A stretch of DNA of 64,000 bases from JAHEDH01 sp963745865 (GTDB taxonomy: Bacteria; Actinomycetota; Acidimicrobiia; Spongiisociales; ZC4RG35). The translations under genes were made by a program, and so were the position numbers. The stretch lies in assembly GCA_963745865.1 (NCBI GenBank), contig CAVUYZ010000012.1, forward strand, positions 52,724-116,723, written 5' to 3'. Shown here in pieces: positions 1 to 9,074 of this stretch. The notes below the pieces were generated by a model that worked only from the letters and a program-made list of their open reading frames with translations, was not told the origin of the DNA and did not search any database. The stretch's first letter is position 1; each line of letters begins with the position of its first letter.

Positions 1-402
1 GACGTGGCTCACGACGCCCTGGTCAAGGCTGTTGAGCATCTCCATGGGTTTCGGGGGGAGGCGTCCGTCGAGACGTGGCTTCACACGATCACCCTCAACG
101 AGTGCCGGATGCTACGACGCAAGAAGCGGAGCGCCTCGCTCGACCAGATGGGAGAGGATTCGCTCACCGACCGGACCGGCGAGAACGATCCCGCCGAGGT
201 CGCCGAGGAGGCCGCGCTCCGGGTCGAGGTGCTGCAGGCCATCAGCGGACTGTCCGAACGCGAGCGATGCGCACTGCTGCTCCGCGAGGGAAGCGAGATG
301 TCGATGGAGGAGATGGCTGAGGCGATGGACAGCAGCGTTCCGGCCGTGAAGTCGCTGCTGTACCGAGCCAGGGAGGATCTCAGGGCCCGTCTGACCGGCT
401 GA
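1..402 (+). CDS. ECF-type RNA polymerase sigma factor, 5' truncated by the window edge
   Basis: The frame is open from the first base and ends at the TGA at 400-402. The visible part begins inside region 2 (a motif like DVAHDALVKA, then FRGEASVETWLHTI) and continues through an acidic linker into region 4, where LSERERCALLLRE and the helix-turn-helix SMEEMAEAMDSSVPAVKSLL are typical of sigma-70 family, extracytoplasmic-function sigma factors. It would direct RNA polymerase to a small stress regulon. The GTG at base 4 is probably not the start, because region 2 is incomplete. No anti-sigma gene follows; the next gene is cca. The family call is firm, the regulon unknown. Confidence 0.85.
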   Translation, partial: DVAHDALVKAVEHLHGFRGEASVETWLHTITLNECRMLRRKKRSASLDQMGEDSLTDRTGENDPAEVAEEAALRVEVLQAISGLSERERCALLLREGSEMSMEEMAEAMDSSVPAVKSLLYRAREDLRARLTG

Positions 403-442
403 CGTCTCCGCTTCGACGAGTGTGCGGCGTAGCCTCTGGCTG

Positions 443-1864
443 ATGGTTCCTGACAGATTTGGGTGGTTACTCGCGCCCGGGAGTGTCTCGGTCGAGCTCG
501 CCTCGTTGTTCGCTGATGCCGGCCATGCACTGTTCCTGGTCGGCGGCTCCGTTCGCGACGCCCTGCTCGGCAACAGCCACACCGATCTCGACTTCACGAC
601 CCCCGCCAGGCCAGACGAGATCAAAGCGATCGTCGAGCCGTTCGCCGACTCCTTGTTCACGATGGGGGAGAGGTTTGGCACGATCGGGCTGCGCAAAGGC
701 GATGCCATGGTCGAGATCACGACGTTCCGCAACGAGATGTACCGGGACGACTCACGTAAACCGCACGTGACGTTCTCAGACACGATCGAGGACGATCTGT
801 CGAGGCGCGACTTCACGGTGAACGCCATGGCGTTGGAGATCTCCAGCTCCAGACTGGTCGACCCCTTCGATGGCACCGCCGACCTGGCGACGAAGCTGCT
901 CCGGACGCCGCTCGATCCCCACATTGCGTTCAGCGACGACCCGCTCAGAATGCTGCGACTCTTCCGCTTCCAGGCATCGCTCGGGTTCGACGTCGACCCT
1001 GCGGCGTTCGCTGCGGTCGAGGAGATGGCCGATCGTCTCTCGATCGTCTCGGCTGAGCGGGTCCGGGATGAATTCTCGAAGCTCCTCGTCGCCGATGATC
1101 CCGGGCCTGCGCTCGAGGGCTTGGTCCGCTCGCGACTCATCGACCACTTCCTCCCGGAGATGACCGAACTGGCGATGCAGCAGGATCCGGTTCACCGGCA
1201 CAAGGATGTGCTTGCCCACACCATCGCCGTCACCCAGAAGGCGTCTCCTCGGCTCCGGTTGCGGCTGGCCGCCCTCCTCCACGACATCGGCAAGCCTGCG
1301 ACGCGGGAATTCGCCCAGGGTGGAGTCACGTTCCACCACCATGAGGTGGTCGGAGCGAGAATGGCGAGGGAGCGGATGCGGGCGCTCCGCTATCCCAAGG
1401 ATCTCACCCGGGACGTCAAGCAGCTCGTGTTTCTTCACCTGCGGCCCCACACCCTGAAGATGGGATGGACGGATTCGGCGGTCCGGCGATATGTGCGTGA
1501 TGCGGGGCATCTCCTCGAGGATCTCAACGAGCTGGTGCGGTGCGACGTCACGACCGGGAACGAGCGACGTGCGCGAGCCATACAGCGCAGGATCGATGAG
1601 CTCGAGGAGCGGATCGAGGTGCTCAAGGAGCAGGAGGAGATCGAGAAGCTCCGGCCTCCGATCGACGGGAACGACGTCATCAGGTATCTCGACATCGAAC
1701 CCGGCCCGATGATCGGCGAGATCATGACATTGCTGCTCGAGCGGAGGATCGATGAGGGCGCCTACAGCCGCGGCGAGGCGTACGAGACGGTGCGGCGATG
1801 GGCGATGGAGCGAGGTGTCGGCGACCCCGGGCCCTCTCCTGATGGTGATGAAGAGGAAGAGTGA
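443..1864 (+). CDS. cca: CCA-adding tRNA nucleotidyltransferase with HD domain
   Basis: This enzyme adds or repairs the 3' CCA of tRNAs. The N-terminal nucleotidyltransferase head carries GGSVRD (about residues 34-39) and the metal-binding DLD (about 48-50); a tRNA-binding domain follows, then an HD phosphohydrolase domain with LLHDIGK near residue 280, as in other bacterial class II enzymes. I chose the ATG at 443 over the upstream GTG at 422 because it gives a normal N-terminus and a TAGCCT -10 element sits at 430-435, 7 nt before it, fitting a leaderless mRNA. The C-terminus ends in an acidic run (GDEEEE), and the stop overlaps the start of the next gene by 4 bases (GTGA). Confidence 0.93.
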   Translation: MVPDRFGWLLAPGSVSVELASLFADAGHALFLVGGSVRDALLGNSHTDLDFTTPARPDEIKAIVEPFADSLFTMGERFGTIGLRKGDAMVEITTFRNEMYRDDSRKPHVTFSDTIEDDLSRRDFTVNAMALEISSSRLVDPFDGTADLATKLLRTPLDPHIAFSDDPLRMLRLFRFQASLGFDVDPAAFAAVEEMADRLSIVSAERVRDEFSKLLVADDPGPALEGLVRSRLIDHFLPEMTELAMQQDPVHRHKDVLAHTIAVTQKASPRLRLRLAALLHDIGKPATREFAQGGVTFHHHEVVGARMARERMRALRYPKDLTRDVKQLVFLHLRPHTLKMGWTDSAVRRYVRDAGHLLEDLNELVRCDVTTGNERRARAIQRRIDELEERIEVLKEQEEIEKLRPPIDGNDVIRYLDIEPGPMIGEIMTLLLERRIDEGAYSRGEAYETVRRWAMERGVGDPGPSPDGDEEEE

Positions 1865-3370
1865 ACAAGCTCGTCCCGGTGCTCGTCTTCGTCGTCGCCT
1901 GTACGGCCGCCACCGACCCCGATGAGCGTGTCTCGACGGTTCCGGACGCCGGGGTCGAGACGACCGCATCGACCGTTCCGGATGGGAACCCCGGCGGTGT
2001 CGGTATCGGCGATCGGCTGTATCCGACGCTCGGCAACTCCGGGTATGACGTCGACGTCTACGACTTCTCCCTCACCGTCACGCTCGACGGGAGGGTATCC
2101 GGCCGGGCGCAGATCCTGCTGACGCCGACAGAGCATCTCTCCCAATTCAACCTCGACCTGTCGGGGTTGACGGTCGAGGACGTGACGATTGCTGGATTTC
2201 CCTGGTGTCATGTGGCAGCAGGAGGATCGTGAGTTGGTCGTCGACCTCGCCGGTACCGCCGTGATCGGCTCCGAGGTGACCGTCGACATCAGGTATTCGG
2301 GTGTCCCCGAGCCGGTTCCGGCGAGCGCGGTCCCCTTCGAGCCCGGGTGGCAGGTCGGCGCCGGGTCGTTCTATCTCTTCTCTCAGCCGGACGGAGCCTC
2401 CTCGCTGTTCCCGGTCAACGATCACCCGCTCGATCGGGCCGACGTCGTGTTGCGGGTGTCGGTGCCGAGGGGTGTCGAGGTCGTCTCGGGCGGTGAGCTG
2501 GTCTCGATGACATCGACCGCCGACGGCGACACGTTCACATGGTCGATGGATGCGGTGGCTCCCTATCTCGTCCCGCTGGCTATCGGGCAATTCGACGTCA
2601 TTCTCGACGAGACCCGCAACGGAGTGCGCTACGACGTCTGGGCGGCGACGTCGCTCGCCGAGGATCCCCGGCTCGCAGCGTTCGAGATCATGCCGGATGT
2701 CATCGGGTTCTTCGAGGAGCGTTTCGGCCCGTACCCCTTCGACCGAGCGGGAGCACTGATCGTCGACGACGATCTGGCGGCGGCGCTCGAGACCCAGACG
2801 ATTCCGACGTATACCTCGGTCTCTGCCGGCTGGGGGGACATCGTGATCGCCCACGAGCTTGCGCATCAGTGGTTTGGCGATGCGATCGCCCTCTCGCAGT
2901 GGGACGACATCTGGCTCAACGAGGGCTTCGCCACATTTGCGCACTGGCTCTGGCTGGAGGAGAGCCAGGGGCGGGATCGATACGTCTCCGAGATCACTGC
3001 CGGATACCGTCGCTTCAGCGGCCTCGGTCTGGTCGACGGCGGGGCGAGCCCCGACGATGCCGTGCGGCGGGTGACCGATGCATTTCCTCCGCCCGATGAT
3101 CCGAGGGCGGCGGACCTGTTCAACGCCTCGGTCTATGAGCGGGGAGGGCTGGCGCTCGCAGCGCTGAGGGACGAGGTCGGCGACGAGCGGCTCTTCGCAA
3201 TGATGCGCGCCTACACGGCTCGGTTCTCGGGGCGAACGGTCGACACCGAGGCGTTCATCGAGTTGGTCGGTGAGGCGCTGGGCTCTTCTGCGGCCGACCT
3301 GATCCGCGCATGGGTCCAGGACCCGATCGTCCCCCCATTCCCGAGCCTCGGGCTGCAGCCACCCGGCTGA
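1861..3370 (+). CDS. M1-family zinc metallopeptidase lipoprotein, one frame change
   Basis: The start GTG overlaps the cca stop. The first segment (1861 to about 2205) has a short hydrophobic signal ending in VVAC, a likely lipobox, then a Thr-rich linker and the N-terminal beta domain. The frame then moves by +1 near 2205. The second segment holds the catalytic domain, with the zinc motif HELAHQ (near 2852) and the downstream NEGFAT glutamate motif (near 2920), the M1 aminopeptidase signature. The two halves join logically at GLTVEDVTIAG / EDRELVVDL, so one base is probably extra. It is expected to be an exported, membrane-anchored aminopeptidase; the substrate is unknown. Confidence 0.85.
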
Positions 3371-3485
3371 ACGGCGCCGGGTCGCGATGGCGAGGCCAGG
3401 GCTGACACGCTCTCGGTTCCTCCGCCTTTGATCAGGATCACCCCGTCATCGGGTAGATGCCAGGGGCGAGGACCCCAGCTCGCCT

Positions 3486-3507
3486 GTATACGCATATGCG
3501 CATATAC
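3486..3507 (+). promoter_or_regulatory. ArgR-type operator (ARG box) overlapping the argC -10 element
   Basis: A near-perfect palindrome lies 9 nt before the argC ATG. It shares an 18-bp identical core, ATGCGCATATGCGTATAC, in opposite orientation, with the site at 11261-11280 before argR. A -10-like TATACT (3503-3508) overlaps the box edge and ends 8 nt before the ATG, so ArgR binding would block a leaderless promoter. Assignment to ArgR is inferred from location and sharing. Confidence 0.75.
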
Positions 3508-3516
3508 TGCTCGGCC

Positions 3517-4542
3517 ATGGGATTCAGCGTCGCTGTCATCGGAGCATCCGGGTATGCCGGGGGAGAGGTCGTCCGCTTCGTGGACGATCATCCCGGGCTC
3601 GACCTCGTCCACATGGGTGCACACTCCAAACAGGGTGGTCTGCTGTCGGAGGTCCATCCACAGCTCGGCGGCGGTGACCGACCGCTCGGCTCCAACCAGC
3701 TCGACGACATCCCCGACGTCGACGTCGCCTTCCTCGCGCTTCCCCATGGACTGTCCTGGGACCTCGGCCATGCGCTCGCCGAGCGGGGCACCAAGGTCGT
3801 CGACCTCGGCAGCGACTACCGGTTCGACACCGATCATCGATATCAAGACGCCTACGGCGAGCCACATCCGCTTCCAGACGAGCTCGGCCGATGGGCATAC
3901 GGGCTTCCGGAGCTGTTCGACGTGTCCGGTGCCGACCGGGTCGCGTCACCCGGCTGCTATCCCACTGCGGTGCTGCTGGCAGCGGTCCCCTTCTTCAGCG
4001 CGGGCGTGGCGGGCGCAGGCGTGGTGGTCGCCGACTGTCTCTCGGGCGTCACCGGTGCAGGGCGGGGAGTGAAGGAGAGCCTCATGTTCGGGGCGATCCA
4101 GGAGGGTGTATCCGCCTACAAGGTCACCGAGCACCGTCACCGTCCTGAGATAGAGATGGCGATCGGGCTGGCGTCGGGGGACGAGCCGGTTGTGGTCTTC
4201 ACACCACACCTCGTTCCGATGCAGCGGGGAGAGCTCGCGACAGTCACGATCCCCCTGGCCTCGAAGCTGTCGACCGCCGAAGCTCGCGAGATCCTGCGGT
4301 CCGCCTACGAGGGTCGGCCGTTCGTCCAGGTGATCGATGGCCCGCCACAGACCCGCTGGGCCGTTTCCTCCAATCGGGCGATCCTCACGGCATTCGTCGA
4401 CGACCATGCGGGTGTGATCATCGCCCAGGGTGCCATCGACAACCTGGTCAAGGGAGCCGCCGGGCAGGCCGTCCAGAACGCGAACATCATGCTCGGTTTG
4501 GACGAGACAGTCGGCCTTCCGATCTCGGGATGGATGCCGTGA
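3517..4542 (+). CDS. argC: N-acetyl-gamma-glutamyl-phosphate reductase
   Basis: This enzyme carries out the third step of arginine synthesis, reducing N-acetylglutamyl-phosphate to the semialdehyde with NADPH. The Rossmann motif GASGYAGGE is at residues 8-16 and the catalytic cysteine lies in SPGCYPTAV near residue 146. At 341 residues it has the usual length. The ATG at 3517 is set by the operator and -10 element just upstream; there is no Shine-Dalgarno sequence, consistent with a leaderless mRNA. It is the first gene of argC-J-B-D and overlaps argJ by 13 bases. Confidence 0.96.
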   Translation: MGFSVAVIGASGYAGGEVVRFVDDHPGLDLVHMGAHSKQGGLLSEVHPQLGGGDRPLGSNQLDDIPDVDVAFLALPHGLSWDLGHALAERGTKVVDLGSDYRFDTDHRYQDAYGEPHPLPDELGRWAYGLPELFDVSGADRVASPGCYPTAVLLAAVPFFSAGVAGAGVVVADCLSGVTGAGRGVKESLMFGAIQEGVSAYKVTEHRHRPEIEMAIGLASGDEPVVVFTPHLVPMQRGELATVTIPLASKLSTAEAREILRSAYEGRPFVQVIDGPPQTRWAVSSNRAILTAFVDDHAGVIIAQGAIDNLVKGAAGQAVQNANIMLGLDETVGLPISGWMP

Positions 4543-5696
4543 GTGTCACCGCGGCGTCGGGGTTCACTGCGAACGGTCTCCATTGCGGGATCAAGGCCGA
4601 TGGGGTACTCGATCTGACCGCCGTGGTGGCAGACGAGTCGGTGCCGCTGGCTGCTGTGTTCACCACTTCGGCAACATCGGCTCCCCCCGTTCGACTCAGC
4701 CGGGCTCGAGCCGCCCGCGGATTCGGGCGGGCCGTGATCATCAATTCCGGCTCTGCCAACGCCGGCACCGGCGCGATGGGGATGGAGGATGCCGAGACCA
4801 TGTCGGCCGCGCTCGCCGCACAGCTCGGATGCGATCCTGCGGAGGTTCTGGTCTGCTCGACCGGTCCGATCGGTGGTCGGCTCCCGGTTGCGCTGATCAC
4901 CTCGGCGGTACCCGGTCTGGTCGAGGGTCTCGGCTCTGATGTGCGCCACGCCACGGCTGCTGCTCGAGGGATGATGACCACCGACACCGTCCCGAAAGAG
5001 GTGGTTCGCAGCCACGACGGATGGGTCATCGGAGGGATGTCCAAGGGCGCAGGGATGATCAGACCCGACATGGCGACGATGCTCGCGGTCGTGACCACCG
5101 ATGCCGTGATCTCTGCCGAGACACTCCATTCTGCTCTTGGAGACGCGGTCGACAGCACCTTCAACGCTCTCAACATCGACGGGTGCCAGTCGACGAACGA
5201 CACGGTGATCGTGATGGCCTCCGGGCGAAGTGGGATCGAGCCCGATGCCGGCCAGGTGGCGAGTGCACTCGCCGACGTCTGTGCCGATCTCGCCCACCAG
5301 ATGGCCGTCGACGCGGAGGGAGCATCGAAAGTCGTGACCATCGCCGTGACGGGAGCCGACTCAGACGCGGCCGCGAGGCGAATCGGCATGGCCATCGCCG
5401 ACTCGTCTCTCGTCAGGTCGTCGTTCTACGGGGCAGATCCGAATTGGGGAAGGGTGTTCGGCGCGGCGGGCGTGGCGGGGGTCACCATCGACCCCGATGC
5501 GATCGAGATCGCCTACGAGGGAACGGTGGTCGCGTCCGGCGGCGTCGGGGTCTCTGTCGACGAGGACGAGCTTTCGGCGCGTCTCGACGGCGACTTCGAA
5601 CTATCGGTATCCGTCGGCGACGGACCCGGAGCCGCCCGCATCGTCACGACCGATCTCACACCCGACTACGTCGTCTTCAACGGGGAGCGCAGCTGA
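4530..5696 (+). CDS. argJ: Bifunctional glutamate N-acetyltransferase / ornithine acetyltransferase
   Basis: ArgJ moves the acetyl group from N-acetylornithine to glutamate, recycling it. The proenzyme cleaves itself before a threonine; here the cleavage motif is GMIRPDMATML, with the nucleophile Thr near residue 183. The other conserved blocks (INSGSANAGTG, GPIGG, DPNWGRV) are present and the 388-residue length is normal. It overlaps argC by 13 bases and argB by 1 base (TGATG), so the genes are probably translationally coupled. Whether it also uses acetyl-CoA as donor cannot be read from the sequence. Confidence 0.96.
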   Translation: MDAVSVTAASGFTANGLHCGIKADGVLDLTAVVADESVPLAAVFTTSATSAPPVRLSRARAARGFGRAVIINSGSANAGTGAMGMEDAETMSAALAAQLGCDPAEVLVCSTGPIGGRLPVALITSAVPGLVEGLGSDVRHATAAARGMMTTDTVPKEVVRSHDGWVIGGMSKGAGMIRPDMATMLAVVTTDAVISAETLHSALGDAVDSTFNALNIDGCQSTNDTVIVMASGRSGIEPDAGQVASALADVCADLAHQMAVDAEGASKVVTIAVTGADSDAAARRIGMAIADSSLVRSSFYGADPNWGRVFGAAGVAGVTIDPDAIEIAYEGTVVASGGVGVSVDEDELSARLDGDFELSVSVGDGPGAARIVTTDLTPDYVVFNGERS

Positions 5697-6602
5697 TGGC
5701 CACCGGACATTCCGCACCGGACCCGACCAAGTCGAGGATTGCAACCGGGATGGGCAAGGCGTCCATCCTGATGGAGGCGCTCCCCTACATCCAGCGTTTC
5801 TCCGGGAAGGTCGTCGTCGTCAAGTTCGGAGGGTCGGTGATGACCGATCCCGACCTCGGAGCCAGCTTCGCCGGCGACATCACGTTGTTGGCGGCGGTCG
5901 GGATCCGTCCCGTGATCGTGCACGGCGGGGGACCGCAGATCTCGGCGGCCATGGAGTCGGAGGGCATCGCCCCCAACTTCGTCGACGGCTTGAGGGTCAC
6001 CGACGCCCCGACGATGCGGGTGGTGCAACGTGTGCTGGTCGGCGAGGTCAATGCCGACATCGTGGCGATGCTCGGTGGGCACGGCGCCACCGCGATCGGA
6101 GTGTCGGGAACCGACGCCGGTCTCCTGAGCGCGATCGAACGCGACCCGCGCCTCGGCTTCGTCGGCGACATCGACCGGGTGAACACAACACTGCTCGACA
6201 GCCTGCTCGACGACGGTCTGGTCCCGGTGGTCGCCCCGATCGCCATGGGCGAGGACGGCAACACGTACAACGTCAACGCCGACACGGCGGCGGCGGCTAT
6301 CGCCGGGGCACTCGGAGCCCAGAAACTCGTCTATCTCACCGACGTCGAGGGCGTCTACGCAGACCCCACCGATCCATCGACGATCATCACTCGGCATGGA
6401 TCTCGACGAGCTGCGTCGCGTGATCGCAACGATGTCAGGGGGGATGCTCCCGAAGATGCAATCGGTGGCCCACGCCCTCGAGCAGGGGGTGACCAGGGCA
6501 CACGTCCTCGATGGTCGTGTGCAGCACGTGGTGCTGCTGGAGATGTTCACCCGTGCCGGTGTCGGCACGATGATGACCCAACCGGGAGATGACCGCCCAT
6601 GA
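5696..6602 (+). CDS. argB: Acetylglutamate kinase, one frame change
   Basis: This kinase phosphorylates N-acetylglutamate with ATP and is usually the arginine-feedback-controlled step. The first frame (5696 to about 6390) carries the amino-acid-kinase motifs VVVKFGGSVM and VIVHGGGPQI, and NVNADTAAAAIA. The C-terminal part continues in the +1 frame from about 6396 (MDLDELRRVIATMSGGMLPKM), with one extra base near 6393 in the ACTCGGCATGG stretch. Length after correction is about 302 residues, normal for the family. The stop overlaps the argD start as ATGA. The break is most likely a sequence error, since both halves are fully conserved. Confidence 0.93.
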
Positions 6603-7775
6603 GTGCGTTGATGGATCGTGAGCATCGTTTCGTGATGCAGACCTACGGTCGCATCCCCGTCACCTTCGTCGCTGGGCGAGGGCTCGTGGCTGGTCGATTC
6701 GGAGGGTGAGCGATACCTCGATTGCCTCACCGGGTTGGCTGTCGTCTCCGTCGGCCATGCCAACCAGCGAGTGACCGACGCCGTTGCCGAGCAGATGGCT
6801 CGGCTGGTCCACGTGTCCAACCTCTACTACACCCAACCGATGGTCGATCTCGCCGAGAATCTCGCTGGCGTGTCAGGGCTGGACAAGACCTTCTTCGCCA
6901 ACTGTGGAGCAACCGCCAACGAGGCGGCGATCAAGTTGGCCAGGAGGTGGGGCCAAACCAACAAGGGTCCAGAGGCGTACGAGATCGTGAGCTTGTCGGA
7001 CAGTTTCCACGGTCGGACACTCGCCACGCTGGCCGCGACCGGCCAGCCGAAGAAGCAAGCGACCTTCGAGCCATTGCCGGTCGGCTTCGAGCAGGTTCCA
7101 CCCGGCGACATCGGCGCGCTCGAGTCGGTGGTCTCGGCGTCCACCGCTGCAGTGATGCTCGAGACCACCCAGGGCGAGGGAGGTGTGGTCCCGCTCGACA
7201 TCGACTACCTGCAGGCCGTGAGGAAGCTGTGCACCGAACGTGAGGTGCTCCTCATCGTCGACGACGTCCAGGCGGGGGTCGGCAGGACCGGTACCTGGTT
7301 CTCCTGGCACCAACTCGGCTTCAGTCCCGACATCGCCACAACGGCGAAGGCACTGGCAAACGGGCTTCCGATCGGAGCGTGCATGGCGACCGAGGAAGCT
7401 GCAGCGGCCTTCCAGCCCGGTGACCATGCCACGACGTTCGGTGGCGGCCCGGTCGTCTGTGCTGCCGCGAACGCCGTGATCGCGGAGATCGAAACGCGTG
7501 ATCTCCTCACCAACTGCCTCGAGCGCTCGAGCCAACTCCGGAGGACGCTGACCGAGGTCGACGGCGTCGAATCCGTTCGAGGTCGAGGGCTCTTGATCGG
7601 AGCGGTCCTCGACGGGGATCGGGCCGGTGCAGTGGCATCCGAAGCGTTGGCAAACGGGCTGGTCGTCAATGCGGTCCGCCCCGACACGGTCCGTTTCGCC
7701 CCGCCTCTGACCATCTCCGAGGACGAGGTCGACGTCGCCGTTGCCCGGCTGGCTGCAGCCATCGAGAGCGTGTGA
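6599..7775 (+). CDS. argD: Acetylornithine aminotransferase, one frame change
   Basis: This PLP enzyme transaminates N-acetylglutamate semialdehyde to N-acetylornithine. The start ATG overlaps the argB stop. The N-terminal 25 codons (MQTYGRIPVTFVAG) run into a stop unless one base is removed near 6672 (a GGG read for GG); the frame from about 6675 then gives EGERYLDCLTGLAVVSVGH and the rest of a class III aminotransferase. NCGATANEAAIKLAR, the DDVQ motif and the PLP lysine in TTAKALANG (near residue 250) are visible. The next gene would normally be argF, which is absent here. Confidence 0.92.
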
Positions 7776-7807
7776 GAGGGCTCATCGAGGGAAGTTTTCG
7801 CGCTCCC

Positions 7808-7836
7808 TTTACAAACGGATGAACTAGTCGTATCTT
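7808..7836 (+). promoter_or_regulatory. Sigma70-like promoter upstream of the TPP riboswitch
   Basis: TTTACA (7808-7813) and TATCTT (7831-7836) are separated by exactly 17 nt. A transcript starting near 7843 would reach the riboswitch 20 nt later. This is a motif match only. Confidence 0.55.
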
Positions 7837-7862
7837 TGGAGTTGCAAGGTCCGAGTGGCAAT

Positions 7863-7958
7863 CACACGGGGGCCGGGTGCCTTCCCGGCTGAGAGTCTGG
7901 CAATTGGAGCCGGGCGAACCGATCGACCTCGATGGGTAATTCTGACGAGGGATGTGTG
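7863..7958 (+). promoter_or_regulatory. Thiamine pyrophosphate (TPP) riboswitch
   Basis: The stretch folds like the THI-element aptamer. P1 is CACAC (7863-7867) with GTGTG (7954-7958). P2 is GCCGGG/CCCGGC followed by the invariant CTGAGAG. P3 is CTGGC/GCCGG. The 3' half has CCTCG/CGAGG closing a GGGTAAT segment and ends GACGAGGGA, matching the conserved pyrophosphate-sensor half. Compared with the family consensus, the U between GGGG and P2 is missing and P5 is weak. A promoter lies upstream and an MBL-fold hydrolase gene downstream. A covariance-model search would settle it. Confidence 0.82.
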
Positions 7959-8014
7959 TCAGTCGGGCCTTGCACTTTTCCCCCTCCCTTGTCATCCCGG
8001 CGTACTGTCGCGAC

Positions 8015-8575
8015 ATGACTGCCACGCTCGACATCATTCAAGAGGGGATGGCGGGTGCCGCCGTCCGGTCGACGGTGTCGCTGGTTCGCGAGGCCGACCG
8101 CATCATCGTCATCGATCCGGGGATGGCGCCATCGCAGGCAGCGATCGTCGAACCGTTGGGCGAGCTCGGGGTTCAGCCCGATTCGGTGACGGATGTGATC
8201 GTGAGTCATCACCATCCCGATCACACCATCAACGTGGGTCTGTTCGGTGAAGCGAGGGTGCAGGACTACTGGGCCACGTATCACCATGACGTCTGGACCA
8301 GCCGCTCTGCCGAGGGGTTCGAGGTCTCGCCGTCCGTCACTCTGTGGCTCACGCCCGGTCACACTCGCGAGGACATCACGACCATCGTCCGCACGTCGGA
8401 CGAAACCATCGCCTGCACCCATCTGTGGTGGCAGGAGGACGGTCCGGCGTTGGATCCGAGAGGGACCGATCAAGCACAGATCGAAGCCGGCAGGGCCCGT
8501 ATCCTCGCCGTCGCCTCGCTGATCGTCCCCGCCCACGGCCCCGCCTTCCGCCCCACCGAAACCACCCCCCGCTAG
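8015..8575 (+). CDS. MBL-fold metallo-hydrolase downstream of a TPP riboswitch
   Basis: This 186-residue protein has the metallo-beta-lactamase fold motif HHHPDH near residue 66, then a GHTRED histidine and a terminal PAHGP motif, so two metal ions can be bound. The short length and layout resemble the MBLAC1/glyoxalase-II-like group; the substrate is unknown. I chose the ATG at 8015; an in-frame ATG at 7952 lies inside the riboswitch. A TACTGT -10-like element (8003-8008) ends 6 nt before the ATG, so a second, leaderless promoter insensitive to the riboswitch is possible. It occupies the place where argF would be expected. Confidence 0.8.
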   Translation: MTATLDIIQEGMAGAAVRSTVSLVREADRIIVIDPGMAPSQAAIVEPLGELGVQPDSVTDVIVSHHHPDHTINVGLFGEARVQDYWATYHHDVWTSRSAEGFEVSPSVTLWLTPGHTREDITTIVRTSDETIACTHLWWQEDGPALDPRGTDQAQIEAGRARILAVASLIVPAHGPAFRPTETTPR

Positions 8576-8613
8576 CCCGCAATTGGTGACTCTCCATTTG
8601 GGGGGTTTTTCTT

Positions 8614-9062
8614 GAGAACGAATCCCCCATGGCGTGCTGGCGCACGCCTGTTCCCCCGAGGGGGAACAAACAAGGATCGTGTTGTTTGTCCCTTCGGAGG
8701 GGGGACGTTGCTGAGTTCACGCCCCTCCCACCGTGGTGTGGTTGCTTGTTGTTTGTCCCTCCGGAGGGGGGACGGGGTTCGCCCTGCGAACCCAGGGGGG
8801 CGTTGTTGAGAACGAATCCCCCATGGCGTGCTGGCGCACGCCTGTTCCCCCGAGGGGGAACAAACAAATATCGTGTTGTTTGTCCCTTCGGAGGGGGGAG
8901 TTGCTGAGTTCACGCCTCTCCCACCATGGTGGTTGCTTGTTGTTTGTCCCTCCGGAGGGGGGACGGGGTTCGTCTTGCGAACCAGGGGGGGGTTTCTTGA
9001 GAACGAATCCCCCATGGCGTGCTGGCGCACGCCTGTTCCCCCGAGGGGAACAAACAGGGAGC
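8614..9062 (+). repeat. Tandem repeat of about 192 bp, 2.3 copies, rich in hairpins
   Basis: Copy 1 is 8614-8807, copy 2 is 8808-8998, and a partial copy 3 is 8999 to about 9062. Each copy starts GAGAACGAATCCCCCATGG and contains several dyads: GGCGTGC..GCACGCC, GTTCCCCCGAGGGGGAAC (first at 8650-8667), and two GTCCC-TTCG/TCCG-GAGGGG stems, each followed or preceded by TTGTTTGTC. Reading frames through it on both strands are low-complexity shadows of the repeat. It fills the gap between the hydrolase and the 3' end of the ABC permease gene. Function is unknown. Confidence 0.85.
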
Positions 9063-9074
9063 GCGTCGTGTGTG

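Noticed and set aside
5021..5695. Long alternative frames in argJ and several other genes
   Set aside because: These are GC-rich antisense or shifted shadows with Arg-rich composition and no domain.
8572..9074. Long minus-strand extension of the ABC permease frame and plus-strand ORFs through the tandem repeats
   Set aside because: The translations repeat with the DNA unit and the permease's natural stop at 9075 is recovered by one base correction.
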